64,000 nt of DNA from Halobaculum litoreum (lineage in GTDB: Archaea > Halobacteriota > Halobacteria > Halobacteriales > Haloferacaceae). This document shows, piece after piece, positions 47,130 to 57,342 of the stretch. The first letter of the stretch is position 1. The number at the start of each line of letters is the position of its first letter. The notes under the pieces are model-generated. The model saw only the letters and a list, made by a program, of their open reading frames with translations, was not told where the DNA came from and made no database searches. The stretch covers positions 62,001 through 126,000 of the forward strand of contig NZ_CP126156.1 of NCBI RefSeq assembly GCF_030127125.1, read 5' to 3'. The position numbers were made by a program, and so were the translations under genes.

Positions 47130-48311
47130 ATGCGCTCGTGTTACGCCTGCGGCCGGACCGCCGAGGGGGCCAGCGGTGCGACTGCGGCGAGCCGCTGTGG
47201 TTCGACGCCGACGCCGCGGGGGTCGACTGGCCGGCCCGCGACGGCGTGTGGGCGTTCGCCGACCTCCTCCCGGTCGCCCGGCCGGCGGACGGGCTGGCCG
47301 CCGCCGCCGGGGGACGCCGCTGGTGCGAACTCCCGACCTCGACGTCGACGGCGCGCGAGTCCACGTGAAAGTGGAGGGGACGAACCCGACGGGCTCGTTC
47401 AAGGACCGCGGGAGCGCCGTCGGCGTCGCGGCCGCCCTCGCCGCCGGCACCGACGCCGTCGGCACCGTCTCCCACGGCAACATGGCCGCCTCGATGGCCG
47501 CCCACGCCGCCGGCGCCGACCTCGACTGCGTCGTGCTCGTCCCGGCGGACATCCCGACGGCGCGGCTCGAGCGGATCGCGACGTACGGTCCGCGGATCCT
47601 CCGCGTCGACGGCGACTACGGCCGGCTGTACCACGACGCGCTGGCACTCGGGCCGGCCGCGGGGGTCGAGTTCGTCAACTCCGACTCCCCCCTCCGCGTG
47701 GCCGGGCAGAAGACGACGACGCTGGAGCTGTTGCGCGCGTTCGCCGCGGGCGAGGCGGGCGCCGACGCGCCCGCCGCCCCCGACGCGGTCGTCATGCCGG
47801 TCAGCAGCGGCGGCCACGCCAGCGCCGCGTGGAAGGCGGTGCGCGAGGCGACGGCGGCGGGCCTGCTCGACGACCCGCCGCGGCTGTACTTCGTGCAGGC
47901 GGCCGCCTGTGCCCCGGTCGCCCGGGCGTACGCCCGCGGCGACGACGCGGTGACGCGGCTCGACGCCGACGCCGTCGGCGAGACGGTCGCGTACTCCATC
48001 GCGAACCCGGACCCGCCGAGCGGCACGCGCGCCCTCGCGGCCGCGCGCGACACCGGCGGCGCCGTCGTCGCCGTCGACGACGCGGCGATCCGCGACGCGC
48101 AGTGCGACCTCGCGGGCGCCGGCCTCCGCGTGGAGGCCGCCTCGGCGACGCCGCTGGCCGCGCTCCGGCGGCTCCGCGCCGAGGGGGCGGTCGACGCCGG
48201 CGAGCACGTCGCGTGCGTCGCCACCGGCGTCGGCTACGGCGGCGGGTCCATGAGCGTCGACGCCGAGACGGTGACGCGGGGGAACTCCGGGCGGCGCTCG
48301 GCGCCGAGTGA
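47130..48311 (+). CDS. thrC: Threonine synthase-like PLP enzyme (three frame breaks)
   Basis: About 394 residues when corrected. The N-terminus has a zinc-ribbon-like CYACGRT and CDCGEPLWF. VEGTNPTGSFKDRGSAVGV carries the Schiff-base Lys. SHGNMAASMAAHAAGADLDC and PVSSGGHASAAWKAV are the PLP phosphate and Gly-rich loops. It converts O-phosphohomoserine to threonine. Single bases appear missing near 47170-47173, in the G run at 47311-47315 and in the G run at 48278-48283, after which the C-terminus reads ELRAALGAE. Three breaks in one gene could mean a pseudogene, but all lie in or next to G/C runs. The ATG at 47130 has TTTTGC about 27 nt upstream. Confidence 0.82.
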   Translation: MRSCYACGRTAEGASGATAASRCGSTPTPRGSTGRPATACGRSPTSSRSPGRRTGWPPPPGDAAGANSRPRRRRRASPRESGGDEPDGLVQGPRERRRRRGRPRRRHRRRRHRLPRQHGRLDGRPRRRRRPRLRRARPGGHPDGAARADRDVRSADPPRRRRLRPAVPRRAGTRAGRGGRVRQLRLPPPRGRAEDDDAGAVARVRRGRGGRRRARRPRRGRHAGQQRRPRQRRVEGGARGDGGGPARRPAAAVLRAGGRLCPGRPGVRPRRRRGDAARRRRRRRDGRVLHREPGPAERHARPRGRARHRRRRRRRRRRGDPRRAVRPRGRRPPRGGRLGDAAGRAPAAPRRGGGRRRRARRVRRHRRRLRRRVHERRRRDGDAGELRAALGAE

Positions 48312-48416
48312 GCCGCGACCGCGCGCGACGGCGCGCCGCCGCCCCCGTTCGCGCCGGCCCGCGCGTGCCTGCCGGAGTCGCCCGGAGTTAAGCCGCCGGC
48401 GGTCGTGGCCCGGACG

Positions 48417-49548
48417 ATGAGCGGGCCCTCGGAGCCGTCGGGGATCGACACGCCGGACCCGGCGGCCGACGCCGCGGTCGGCGCCGACGACAGCACCGCC
48501 GCCGGCGACGGCGACGACGCACCGGGCCTCCCGGACCGCTCGCCGTTCGCACGGCTACGCCGGTGGCTGCTGCTCACCGGCGACCGCCGGGCCGTCGCGG
48601 CGGCGCTGGTGCTCGTGGTGCCCGGCGTCGTGATCCCGCTGTCGGCGTACTCCGCGGTCGACGTGACCGTGCTGTTCACCCGCGCGAACACCGGCCGGCT
48701 GTTCGACACGTTCCTCTCGGGGGTGATCCTGCTCGTCTCCATCGTCGTCTCGGTCGCCTCCCTCGTCGTCTCCCAGGAGCTGTCCCCCGTCGGCCAGCAG
48801 CGCGACCGCATCGAGCGCGCCGCCCGGTTCCGCCGCGACACGGAGGACCTGCTGGAGACGAGCATGGCGCCCGCGAGCGTCGGGGCGTTCCTCCGGGCGG
48901 TCGCGGGCGCGGCGCTGTCGGCCGCGCAGGACCTCCGTGCGGCCGTCGAGGCGAACCCCGGCCACCCGGGGCTCGACGAGGCGACCGCCGGCGACCCGGC
49001 CGCGGAGGCCGAGCGCATCGTGGCGCTGGCGAACGCGGAGTCCGCCCGGACCGCGCGGTCGCTGGAGGGGCCGCGTCGGGCGGCATCGGCGTGTTGCTCG
49101 CGGCGCTGGAGTACGACTACGCCGCCCAACTGCACGGGCTCCGGGCGTTCCGCGCGCGCCGGGGGCGGAACTGCCCGCGGCCGCCGACGAGGCGGTCGGC
49201 GAGATGGAGGAGGCGCTCCAGCGGTTCGCCGCCGCCCGCGAGTTCGTGAAGTCGCTGTACTTCGAGCGGGAGTTCGCCCGGCTGGCGCGCGACCTCCTGC
49301 TCGTCTCCATCCCCGTCATCGTCTGCATCTCGTACGTCATCCTCGCGGTCGACGTCGCGCGGTTGGACGGCACCGTCCTCGGGCTGCCGACGGTGCTGGT
49401 GTTCATGACGGCCGCCTACGCCGTCTCGCTCGCGCCGTTCATGACGCTGGCCGCGTACGTGCTGCGCGCGGCGACGGTCGCGCTGCGGACGCTGTCGGCC
49501 GGCCCGTTCGTGTTGGGCACCGCCGGGGCGTTCGCCGACGACGAGTGA
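48417..49548 (+). CDS. Membrane protein of unknown function, four helices (two frame breaks)
   Basis: About 377 residues when corrected. A disordered acidic N-terminus of about 40 residues precedes two helices (AVAAALVLVVPGVVIPLSAY and TFLSGVILLVSIVVSVASLV). A soluble helical region of about 170 residues follows, starting with SQELSPVGQQRDRIERAARF, then two more helices (LLLVSIPVIVCISYVILAV and VLVFMTAAYAVSLAPFMTLA). The layout recalls DUF2254-type or bestrophin-like proteins but I cannot assign it. One G is missing near 49066-49070 and one base near 49155-49158. It is followed 48 nt later by an HTH-10 regulator. Confidence 0.7.
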
Positions 49549-49596
49549 GCCGGGTCGACCGGATCCCCTTTGTGTTCAGGTGACAGAACCGCGACC

Positions 49597-50259
49597 GTGA
49601 GTCTCGTCGCCGAGTTCCGACTGGTCCACCCCGACATCCCGACCGTCGACGCCTTGGAGCGCACCGACGGGATGGAGCTCACGGCCGAGCAGGTGCTCGC
49701 CGACGACCCCGGGATGCCCATCGTGTTCTTCTGGGCCGATGGGGAGCGCTACGACGCGTTCGAGGCGGGCCTCGACGACGAGGCCGGCATCGCCGCGTGG
49801 GAGCGCATCGAGTCGCTGCCGTCCCGACGGTTCTACCGGGTCGACGTCGACGGCACCGAGTCGGTCGTCATCTACCCGACGGACCTGGCGGTCGGCGCCT
49901 CCCGGCTGGGCTTCTCGGCGACGGCCGCCGGCCTCGACGTGCGGATGCGCTTCCCCGACCGCGAGGCGATGCGGACGTACTTCGCGCGCTGTCGCGAGCA
50001 GGACATCGACGTGTCGCTCGCGCGGCTGTACGGGAGCGAGCACGACGACCCGTTCCCCGGCGTCTCCGAGAAACAGCGCGAGGCGCTGTGCGCCGCCGTC
50101 GAGGCGGGCTACTTCCGCGTCCCGCGGGAGGCGGACCTCGCCGCGGTCGCCGCGGAGCTGGGCGTGTCGACGCAGTCGGCCAGCGAGCGGCTCCGCCGCG
50201 GAACCGCGGCGCTGGTCGGCGATGCGTTCGGCGCGGACGAGCCCCGCGACGGGTCGTAG
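49597..50259 (+). CDS. HTH-10 (bacterio-opsin activator-like) transcription regulator
   Basis: 220 residues starting at GTG 49597. The N-terminal ~150 residues form the usual Bat-associated sensor-like domain (SLVAEFRLVHPDIPTVDALE). The C-terminal HTH-10 begins SEKQREALCAAVEAGYFRVP and includes AAVAAELGVSTQSASERLRR. Such small one-component regulators are numerous in haloarchaea and bind DNA. The target is unknown, but the upstream membrane-protein gene is a candidate. The preceding stretch CCCCTTTGTG about 30 nt upstream may be its TATA. Confidence 0.88.
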   Translation: MSLVAEFRLVHPDIPTVDALERTDGMELTAEQVLADDPGMPIVFFWADGERYDAFEAGLDDEAGIAAWERIESLPSRRFYRVDVDGTESVVIYPTDLAVGASRLGFSATAAGLDVRMRFPDREAMRTYFARCREQDIDVSLARLYGSEHDDPFPGVSEKQREALCAAVEAGYFRVPREADLAAVAAELGVSTQSASERLRRGTAALVGDAFGADEPRDGS

Positions 50260-50306
50260 CGACCGAAGAAGGGTCCGGCGGCGAGCCGCCGGCGGGCGGG
50301 GCGGCG

Positions 50307-51176
50307 TTACAGGAAGTCCTCGATGTGGTCGGCGACCTCGTTGGGCGTGTCGCCGACGGGGACGCCCGCGTCGTTGAGCGCGCCGATCTTCGACTCGGCG
50401 GTGCCGGTGCCGGAGCCGGAGACGATGGCGCCGGCGTGGCCCATGCGCTTGCCCGGCGGGGCGGTGCGCCCGGCGATGAAGCCGGCGACGGGCGTGTCCA
50501 TGTGCTCCGCGATGAACTTCGCGGCCTGCTCCTCGTCCTCGCCGCCGATCTCGCCGCACATGACGACGGCGTCGGTGTCGGTGTCGGCCTCGAACGCCTC
50601 CAGCGCGTCGACGAAGGAGGTCCCGATGATCGGGTCCCCGCCGATGCCGATGGCGGTGGTCTGGCCGATGCCGCGCTCGGTGAGGTTCGAGACGACCTGG
50701 TACGTCAGGGTGCCCGAGCGGGAGACGAGGCCGACGTTGCCGGCCTCGAAGATGTTGCCCGGGAGGATGCCCAGCTTCGCCTCGCCGGGGGTGATGATGC
50801 CGGGGCAGTTCGGGCCCAGCAGGCGCGTGTCGACCTCCGAGAGGCGCTTGTTCACCTTGGCCATGTCCTGCGTCGGGATGCCCTCGGTGATGGCGACCAC
50901 GAGGTCGAGGTCGGTGTCGAGCGCCTCGAAGACGGCGTCGCCGGCGAACGCCGGCGGGACGAACACGACCGAGGCGTCGGCGTCCTCGGCGTCGACGGCC
51001 TCGTCGACGGTGTCGTAGACGGGGACGCCGGCGACCTCCTGGCCGCCCTTCCCGGGCACCGCGCCCGCGACGACGTTCGTGCCGTACTCCAGCATCTGTT
51101 CGGTGTGGAACTTGCCTTCCCCGCCCGTGATGCCCTGCACCACGACGCGAGTGTCGTCGTCGACGAAGATACTCAT
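50307..51176 (-). CDS. sucD: Succinyl-CoA ligase (ADP-forming), alpha subunit
   Basis: 289 residues. CoA-binding Rossmann domain with [36 protein letters not shown], and [18 protein letters not shown] carrying the phosphohistidine. It converts succinyl-CoA to succinate with substrate-level ADP phosphorylation in the TCA cycle. It overlaps sucC by 4 nt (sucC stop TGA, sucD ATG), so the subunits are made together. The C-terminus DHIEDFL is normal for the family. Confidence 0.96.
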   Translation of the reverse strand: MSIFVDDDTRVVVQGITGGEGKFHTEQMLEYGTNVVAGAVPGKGGQEVAGVPVYDTVDEAVDAEDADASVVFVPPAFAGDAVFEALDTDLDLVVAITEGIPTQDMAKVNKRLSEVDTRLLGPNCPGIITPGEAKLGILPGNIFEAGNVGLVSRSGTLTYQVVSNLTERGIGQTTAIGIGGDPIIGTSFVDALEAFEADTDTDAVVMCGEIGGEDEEQAAKFIAEHMDTPVAGFIAGRTAPPGKRMGHAGAIVSGSGTGTAESKIGALNDAGVPVGDTPNEVADHIEDFL

Positions 51177-52318
51177 TGGGTCACCTCCTCAGCGTTCTTG
51201 ACTGCACGTTGGACCGCGTCCTCGAGGGTGCTCTCGACCTGCACGAGGTCCTCGTTGAGGATCTCCATCCCCTCGGCGGCGTTCGTCCCCGCGAGGCGGA
51301 CGACGACCGGCTTGGGGATCTCGTCGAACTGCGCCAGCGCCTCGTTGATCCCCTTGGCGACCTCGTCGCCGCGGGTGATCCCGCCGAAGATGTTGAACAC
51401 GACCGAGTCGACGTTCTCGTCGGCGAACACCATCTCCAGCGCGTTCGCGACGCGCTCGGCCTTGGCGCCGCCGCCGATGTCGAGGAAGTTGGCGGGCGCG
51501 CCGCCGTAGTAGTCGACGAGGTCGAGCGTCGTCATCACGAGCCCGGCGCCGTTGCCGATGATGCCGACGTTGCCCGACAGGCGGACGTAGTCGAAGCCGT
51601 ACTCGTTGGCCTTCGCCTCCAGCTCGTCGCCGGCGGCCTCGTCCTCCATCTCGGCGAGTTCGGGCTGGCGGAACAGCGCGTCCTCGTCGATGTTCATGAC
51701 GGCGTCGGCCGCGACGACCTCCCGGTCGCCCGTGATCATCACGGGGTTGATCTCGACCTCGGAGGCGTCCTTCGACTCGTACAGGTCGTACAGCGTCGTG
51801 AGGATCGAGGCGACGTCCATCGCGACGTCCTTCGGGATGCCGGCCTCGAACACGACCTTGCGGGCCTGATACGGGTGCAGGCCGAACGCGGGGTCGATGT
51901 GCTCGCGGGCGATCTTCTCGGGCGTCTCCTCGGCGACCGACTCGATGTCGACGCCGCCCTCGGTCGACACCATCGCGACGGGCTCGCCCTCGCCGCGGTC
52001 CATCGTGATGCCGACGTACAGCTCGTTCTCGAAGTCGACGCCGGCCTCGACGAGGACCTTGTCGACGGTGTACCCCTTGAGGTCCATCCCGAGGATGGAC
52101 TCGGCGGCCTCGCGCGCCTCCGCCTCGCTCGTGGCGATCTCGATACCCCCGGCCTTCCCACGTCCGCCGACGTGGACCTGCGCCTTGATGGCGGCCGGAT
52201 ACCCGATCTCGTCGACCGCGTCCATGACCTCCTCCACCGTGGACGCGAGCCGCGAGTCCGGGGTCGGGATCCCGGCGTCGGCGAAGACCTGCTTCGCCTG
52301 ATACTCGTGAAGTCTCAT
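51173..52318 (-). CDS. sucC: Succinyl-CoA ligase (ADP-forming), beta subunit
   Basis: 381 residues. [20 protein letters not shown] is the family start. An ATP-grasp domain follows with [15 protein letters not shown] (nucleotide-binding Lys and Gly loop), [20 protein letters not shown] (metal-binding Asn/Asp), [19 protein letters not shown], and [15 protein letters not shown] at the subunit interface. It binds ADP and accepts phosphate from the alpha-subunit His. It is the first gene of the sucC-sucD operon, with the ATG at 52318. Confidence 0.96.
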   Translation of the reverse strand: MRLHEYQAKQVFADAGIPTPDSRLASTVEEVMDAVDEIGYPAAIKAQVHVGGRGKAGGIEIATSEAEAREAAESILGMDLKGYTVDKVLVEAGVDFENELYVGITMDRGEGEPVAMVSTEGGVDIESVAEETPEKIAREHIDPAFGLHPYQARKVVFEAGIPKDVAMDVASILTTLYDLYESKDASEVEINPVMITGDREVVAADAVMNIDEDALFRQPELAEMEDEAAGDELEAKANEYGFDYVRLSGNVGIIGNGAGLVMTTLDLVDYYGGAPANFLDIGGGAKAERVANALEMVFADENVDSVVFNIFGGITRGDEVAKGINEALAQFDEIPKPVVVRLAGTNAAEGMEILNEDLVQVESTLEDAVQRAVKNAEEVTQ

Positions 52319-52415
52319 GCGTTCGAATACCGACGCCTCTCCGGGTTAAATCCCGCCGGTTCCGGTCGCGTCCGCCGCCGCCGCCACCCCGTCGCGACGG
52401 GGCGGCTCACGCCGT

Positions 52416-52706
52416 CTACGACCGCTCTGCGAGCACCTGCCCGACGCCCGCGAGCCCCAGCCCCGCGACGCTCGCGAGGAACGGCCACAGCACGAGCGGC
52501 TGGAGCGTCTTCCGGTTGCAGCCGTCGGTGTACGTCAGGGTCGGCGGCCACGACTGCACGCCGGTGATCGCGTAGTCGGCGAGCGCGACGGGGTCGAGGC
52601 AGGCGGCCTCCGTCGAGGCGGCCACCGGGCCGAGGACGACGTACGCGACCGCCCAGACGAGCAGCCCGGCGCCGAACAGGGTCGCGCCGGCGTGCCGGAG
52701 GGACAT
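52416..52706 (-). CDS. Small membrane protein
   Basis: 96 residues with three hydrophobic segments: ATLFGAGLLVWAVAYVVLG, a Cys-containing loop (ACLDPVALADY and YTDGCNRKTLQPL; the two Cys could form an exterior disulfide), and VLWPFLASVAGLGLAGVGQV. Unknown function; no near neighbour suggests one. It lies upstream of sucC on the same strand with a 97-nt gap, and probably has its own promoter. Confidence 0.7.
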   Translation of the reverse strand: MSLRHAGATLFGAGLLVWAVAYVVLGPVAASTEAACLDPVALADYAITGVQSWPPTLTYTDGCNRKTLQPLVLWPFLASVAGLGLAGVGQVLAERS

Positions 52707-52825
52707 ACCCGACGGCTACCGCGGGCGACGGTTTCACTCCACCGGTCGCGGGAGCCGCGACCGTCCGGTGCCCGTCGCTGCCGCGGCCGCGCGGAGTTAA
52801 GTCGCCGGCGCGGGACGTGTCGCCC

Positions 52826-53788
52826 ATGCGCGCAGTCCGCTTCCACGAACACGGCGACGAATCGGTACTGGCGGTGGAGGAGGTCGACCGACCCGAGCCG
52901 GCGCCCGACGAGGTGCTCGTCGAGGTCGCCGCGGCCGGCGTCAACCCCGTGGACACGTACTTCCGCGAGGGGTCGTACGAGCCGTACGGCCTCCCGGCGA
53001 TCCCCGGCGTCGACGCGGCGGGCACGGCCGTCGAGGTGGGGAGCGAGGTCGCGGGCGTCGAGGTCGGCGACCCGGTGTTCGCGACCGGCCTCTCCTCGAC
53101 GATGCCCGGCGGCTACGCCGAGTTCGTCGCGGTGCCCGACGACCGCCTCGCGGTGCTCCCCGGGGGCGCCGACCTCGTCGCCGCCGGCGGCGCGGGCGTC
53201 GCCGCGGTCACGGCGTGGCGGGCGCTCGTCCAGCACGCGACCCTCCGGCCCGCCGAGACCGTCCTGATCCACGGCGGCTCCGGCGGCGTCGGTCACGTCG
53301 CCGTGCAGGTCGCCGCCGCGACCGGCGCCCGCGTCGTCGCGACCGCCGCCGAGGGGTACCACGACGAGGTCGCGGCCCTCGGCGCCGACGCGGTGCTCGA
53401 CTACGACCGCGACGACCTCGCCGAGGCCGTCGGCGAGGCCGCCGGCGACGACGGCGTCGACGTGATCCTCGACCACCGGCTCGACGAGTACCTCGGCTTC
53501 GACGCCGAGGTCGCCGCACAGGGCGCCCGCGTCGTCGGCATCGGCGAGAACGACCCGGCGATCGGGTTCCCCAACTCGGCGGCGGCCCGCGGGAAGGACC
53601 TCTCCGTGCAACTGATGTCGATGTTCAACACGCCGAGCCTCGCGGACGCGCTCGCGGACGTGGCCACCCTGTGGGGCGACGACATCGAGGTCCGGGTCGC
53701 CCACAGCTACGACCTGGCGGGCGCCGCGGAGGCCCAGCGCGCGGTGATGACCGACAGCTTCCTCGGGAAGCTCGTGATCGAGCCGTAG
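52826..53788 (+). CDS. Zinc-independent quinone oxidoreductase (MDR family)
   Basis: 320 residues. AAGVNPVDTYFREGSY (about 36-51) and IPGVDAAGTAVEVGSEV are typical of QOR-type medium-chain dehydrogenases. ETVLIHGGSGGVGHVAVQVA is the NADPH loop. No zinc-ligand Cys are present, so the structural and catalytic zincs are absent. It reduces quinones or alpha,beta-unsaturated carbonyls with NADPH. The ATG at 52826 (MRAVRFHEHG) is preferred to one 9 nt earlier. It converges with the next gene across 4 nt. Confidence 0.92.
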   Translation: MRAVRFHEHGDESVLAVEEVDRPEPAPDEVLVEVAAAGVNPVDTYFREGSYEPYGLPAIPGVDAAGTAVEVGSEVAGVEVGDPVFATGLSSTMPGGYAEFVAVPDDRLAVLPGGADLVAAGGAGVAAVTAWRALVQHATLRPAETVLIHGGSGGVGHVAVQVAAATGARVVATAAEGYHDEVAALGADAVLDYDRDDLAEAVGEAAGDDGVDVILDHRLDEYLGFDAEVAAQGARVVGIGENDPAIGFPNSAAARGKDLSVQLMSMFNTPSLADALADVATLWGDDIEVRVAHSYDLAGAAEAQRAVMTDSFLGKLVIEP

Positions 53789-53792
53789 GCGG

Positions 53793-54397
53793 CTACAGCG
53801 TCGCCGTCTCCGGGTCGGCGGCGTCGAGCGCGGTCACGTCGCAGTAGGCGGCGTCCGCCGGGACGTACACCCGCATGTCGAGGTCGCGGCGCTCGCCGGC
53901 GTCGACGCCGAACTGCCGGCTCTCCACCTTCCACGTGGCGGTGCCGTCCCCGTCGTAGAACACCAGTCGGACGACGCCGTCGCCGGCGTCGCCCTGGTTG
54001 ACGAGCGTCCCCCTGAGCGCGACCGTCCCGTCGGCGTGCTCCCGACGGCGCCGTCGAGCGGTTCGCCGTCGGCTTCCAGCCGGGCGTTCGCGAGGTGGAG
54101 CCGGTCGCTGGCCTCGCGCAGCGAGTCGCGGTACACGCGGAGGCGGTTCTCGACCCCCTCGGCCCAGCGGTCCGCGTCGCCGTCGAGGTACTCGCGCACC
54201 GCGAGCACCCGGCCGTCGATGTCGTCGACCAGCGAGGCACGGCCGCTCCGGTCGCGCCGGGCGTACTCCGCGAGCAGGTCGCGGATCTCGTCGAGGTGGG
54301 CGGGGACCTCCTCGTCGTTGTCGGCGTCGCGCTCGATGCGGTCGAGCATGTCGTACACGTCGATGACCGGCGGCAGGTCGCCGTCCGTCTCGGACAT
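53793..54397 (-). CDS. Two-domain conserved haloarchaeal protein (one frame break)
   Basis: About 201 residues when corrected. The first ~110 residues are helical with repeated Arg/Asp pairs (IDVYDMLDRIERDADNDEEV, SLREASDRLHLANARLEADG). The second part is a beta-sandwich resembling FxLYD/DUF3426-type domains (VALRGTLVNQGDAGDGVVRL, VFYDGDGTATWKVESRQFGV). One G appears missing near 54036-54040, after DGAVG. There is no signal peptide, so it is probably cytosolic. The function is unknown. Confidence 0.7.
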
Positions 54398-54465
54398 ACC
54401 CGCGGTAGGGGCGCGAGCCGGCTAAAGCCACGGCCACAGCGCACAAGTGGGGCCGATCCGGGGGG

Positions 54466-56805
54466 TCAGCCGTCGCCGAACACCGCCGCGAACACCTTCC
54501 GTTGGCCCTTCCGCAGGTGCTGGTGGAGCGTCGGCGCGGCGATGTCGAGCGAGTCGGCCACCTCCTGGGCGGTCGCGTCGCGCGGCCACGAGAAGTAGCC
54601 CGCGTGGTACGACGCCGCCAGCGCCGCGCGCTGGCGCTCGGTCAGGGCGGCCACCGTCGCGCCCACGCGGTCGTCCGTGCGCTCCACCTGCTGGCGCCGC
54701 ACCAGCGACGCGGCCGGGTACGTCTCCCGCATCGCGTCGATCACGACCCGCGCGTCCGTGCTCGGCGAGATCGCCACGGTGAGGCGGTAGTCGCCGTCCT
54801 CGACGACCGCCTCCTCGATCGCGCCGCCGTGGGCGGCGATCGCCGACAACACCGGCAGCCCCGTCACGGTCAGCTCGAAGCGGCGCCGGTCGCCGTCGGC
54901 GCGCACCGTCAGGCGGTCGTACAGCGGGAGCGACTCGACCAGCTCCTCCAGCGTCGCCACGCCGGCGCCCGTCGTCGTCCCGAACACCACGAACGCCTCG
55001 TCGCCGAGCGGGACGGCGTGGTCGAACCGGATCGCGTCGGGCGACGGCGTCACGACCGACGAGTCGAACACGTCCTCGACGAGGAACTCGAGCTCGACGA
55101 CCTCGTCGCTCAACAGCGCGCGCTTGCGGTCGAGGGCGGCGATCGCGTGCCCCACCACCTCGCCGAGTTGGGCGACGACGGCCCGTTCGCGGTCCACGAA
55201 CGCCCGCTCGCGCTCGGAGTAGACGTTCAACACCCCGTAGACGGTCCCCTCGTGGACGATCGGGATCGACGCCGCCGACCGGTAGCCGTGGGCGGCCGCC
55301 TGCGCGGCCCACGGCTCGTGTCGCGGGTCGGCGTCCGCGTGCTGGGTCGTCTGGATCGTGCCCGTTCGGTAGGCGCGCCCCGCCGGCCCCCGGCCGCGCT
55401 CGTCGTCCGGGTCGACGGACACCGTCACCTCCTCCACGTACGCCTCGGCGCCGGCCGCCGCGCGCGGGCGGATCTCCTTGCTCGCGGCGTCGGCCTCGCC
55501 GATCCACGCGAACAGGTACGAGTCGGCCGCCGCCAGCCGTTCGCAGGTGACGCGTTCGATCTCCTCGCGACTGGACCGGTCGACGACCGCCCGCGACACC
55601 TCCCGGACCACGCGGTTGAGGCTGTTGAGCGCGCCGAGTTGGTTCCGCCGTCGCTCGCGCTCGCGCCGGTGGCGGGCGCGGACGACCGCCGAGGCGAGCA
55701 CGTTCGCGACCGACTGGACGAACGCCGCGTCGTGGTCGGCGAGGTCCGCCGGCTCGGTGTCGTGGGTGCCGAGGATCCCCCACGGCGACTCCGGCGGACC
55801 GACGATCGTGCTGATCCCGCTGCGGACGCCGTGGTCGCTGAGCAGCGCGGGCCCGCCGAACCGCGTCTCCGTCGCCAGGTCCTCCACGACGACCGGCTCC
55901 TCGGTCGCCAGCGTGTACGCCGCCTGCGAGTCGTCCTCGACCGCCGACACCGTCGCCGAGCCGACGATCCCCTCGTCCCACCCCACGCCCTGTCGCAACA
56001 GGAGCTCCTCGCCGTCGTCGTCGAGGTCGAGCACCTTGCAGTAGGCGTTGTCGAGGGTGTCGGCCACCACGCGGGTCGCCTCGGCGAACAGGTCGTCGAG
56101 GGCCTCGGGGTCGTCGAGGTCGAGCGCGCGCTGGCCCAACGCGGCGACCGCCTGCTGTTGGGCGATCCGCTCCTCGAGCTCCCGCCGGTACGCCCGGCGC
56201 TGTGTCACCTCCTGAGACATCCCCAGCGCCTCGAACACCTCGCCGTCGTCGTCGCGGACGGGGTAGAAGTGGAAGCGGTACACCCGGTCGTCGATCGACG
56301 CCTCGAACACGGCGGCGTCCCCGGCGAGCGCCCGCTCGTACCCCGGGACCACGACGCTCGCGACCTCCGACGGCAGCGCCGACGCGACCGGCTCGCCCTC
56401 GAGGTCCGCGGGCGTCACGTCGGTGTCCCCCTCGACGGTGCCGCCGAACGTGGTGTACCGCAGGTCCTCGTCGACGAGCGCGAGCGCGCCGTTCGGGAAC
56501 TGCTCGACGAGCGTGCGGTGCTGGTGTCTCGTCCGGTCGCGCCGTCCGTCGGCGTCGTCCCCGTCGTCCCGGGCGGCGTCGGCCGTCCCGTCGGCCTCGA
56601 CGGCCCGCCACCAGACGCGGCCGCCGGAGCCGACCTTCTTCGTCTCGAGGTGGCCGTCGTCGGCCAACCGCCGCAGGCGACCGTACGCTCCCCGGCGACC
56701 GACGTCGAGCCGTTCGGCGACCTCGCTCGTCGTCAGCGGGTGTCCGCGGCGACGGAACGCCGCCAGCGTCTCGCGGTTCGCCCGCGAGGTGACGTGGGGG
56801 GGCAT
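54466..56805 (-). CDS. Bat-like multidomain sensor and transcription regulator
   Basis: 779 residues. Domains in order: N-terminal winged helix (LTTSEVAERLDVGRRGAYGR, about 25-75), a PAS domain (about 115-215, VYRFHFYPVRDDDGEVFEAL), GAF 1 (about 250-390), GAF 2 (about 420-545; RSAASIPIVHEGTVYGVLNV), a Bat-type domain (about 560-690), and the C-terminal HTH-10 (LTERQRAALAASYHAGYFSW, AQEVADSLDIAAPTLHQHLR). No kinase is present. It probably senses small molecules or redox state and regulates transcription directly. DNA-binding domains at both ends are unusual. The ATG at 56805 (MPPHVTSRANRETL) keeps the winged helix intact. Confidence 0.9.
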   Translation of the reverse strand: MPPHVTSRANRETLAAFRRRGHPLTTSEVAERLDVGRRGAYGRLRRLADDGHLETKKVGSGGRVWWRAVEADGTADAARDDGDDADGRRDRTRHQHRTLVEQFPNGALALVDEDLRYTTFGGTVEGDTDVTPADLEGEPVASALPSEVASVVVPGYERALAGDAAVFEASIDDRVYRFHFYPVRDDDGEVFEALGMSQEVTQRRAYRRELEERIAQQQAVAALGQRALDLDDPEALDDLFAEATRVVADTLDNAYCKVLDLDDDGEELLLRQGVGWDEGIVGSATVSAVEDDSQAAYTLATEEPVVVEDLATETRFGGPALLSDHGVRSGISTIVGPPESPWGILGTHDTEPADLADHDAAFVQSVANVLASAVVRARHRRERERRRNQLGALNSLNRVVREVSRAVVDRSSREEIERVTCERLAAADSYLFAWIGEADAASKEIRPRAAAGAEAYVEEVTVSVDPDDERGRGPAGRAYRTGTIQTTQHADADPRHEPWAAQAAAHGYRSAASIPIVHEGTVYGVLNVYSERERAFVDRERAVVAQLGEVVGHAIAALDRKRALLSDEVVELEFLVEDVFDSSVVTPSPDAIRFDHAVPLGDEAFVVFGTTTGAGVATLEELVESLPLYDRLTVRADGDRRRFELTVTGLPVLSAIAAHGGAIEEAVVEDGDYRLTVAISPSTDARVVIDAMRETYPAASLVRRQQVERTDDRVGATVAALTERQRAALAASYHAGYFSWPRDATAQEVADSLDIAAPTLHQHLRKGQRKVFAAVFGDG

Positions 56806-56987
56806 CGCACCCAACCGCGTGGCCCGCGGTGGTGAATGTTCCGCCGCCGGAGTCAACGCGCCACCCACCGTGCAGCCATCCGGCCGGACCTCGTCGTCGT
56901 CCGGTCGCCACCCGGTCGCCGACGGCGGCGAGGATACCTACACAGTTCGCCCCCGACCTTAGGCGCCGGGCCGTGCTTCGTGGATCC

Positions 56988-57331
56988 ATGCCCGCGGACG
57001 AGACACTCCCCGGCTCGACCGACCGACCCCGCACCCGCGGGGACCCGACCGACGTCCCTCCGGCGCTGGCCGGACTCGACGAGAGCGACCGTCACCGGGT
57101 GCTCGCGTCCGCCCGGCGGCGGCACGTGCTGTCGGTGTTGTCGGGGCGGACGCCCCCGTCCCCCTCGCGGCGCTGGCGGCGGCCGTGGTCGCGCGCGAAC
57201 CCGACGCCGACCCCGCCGCGGACGCGGCCCGACGCGACGCCGCGATCTCGTTGCACCACGTCCACCTCCCGCTGCTCGCCGACTTCGGGCTCGTCGAGTA
57301 CGACGCCGGCGAGAACGTGGTCCGCGGCTGA
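56988..57331 (+). CDS. Small winged-helix regulator (DUF7344-like; one frame break)
   Basis: About 114 residues when corrected. LDESDRHRVLASARRRHVLS is the DUF7344-type first helix region. After restoring one base near 57150-57155 the frame continues APVPLAALAAAVVAREPDAD and ISLHHVHLPLLADFGLVEYD, the recognition helix and wing. It resembles haloarchaeal ArsR-like proteins and is a likely DNA-binding repressor. It is divergent from the Bat-like gene across 182 nt, so it could regulate it; that is inference. The ATG at 56988. Confidence 0.75.
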
Positions 57332-57342
57332 GGCGCCCGCGG

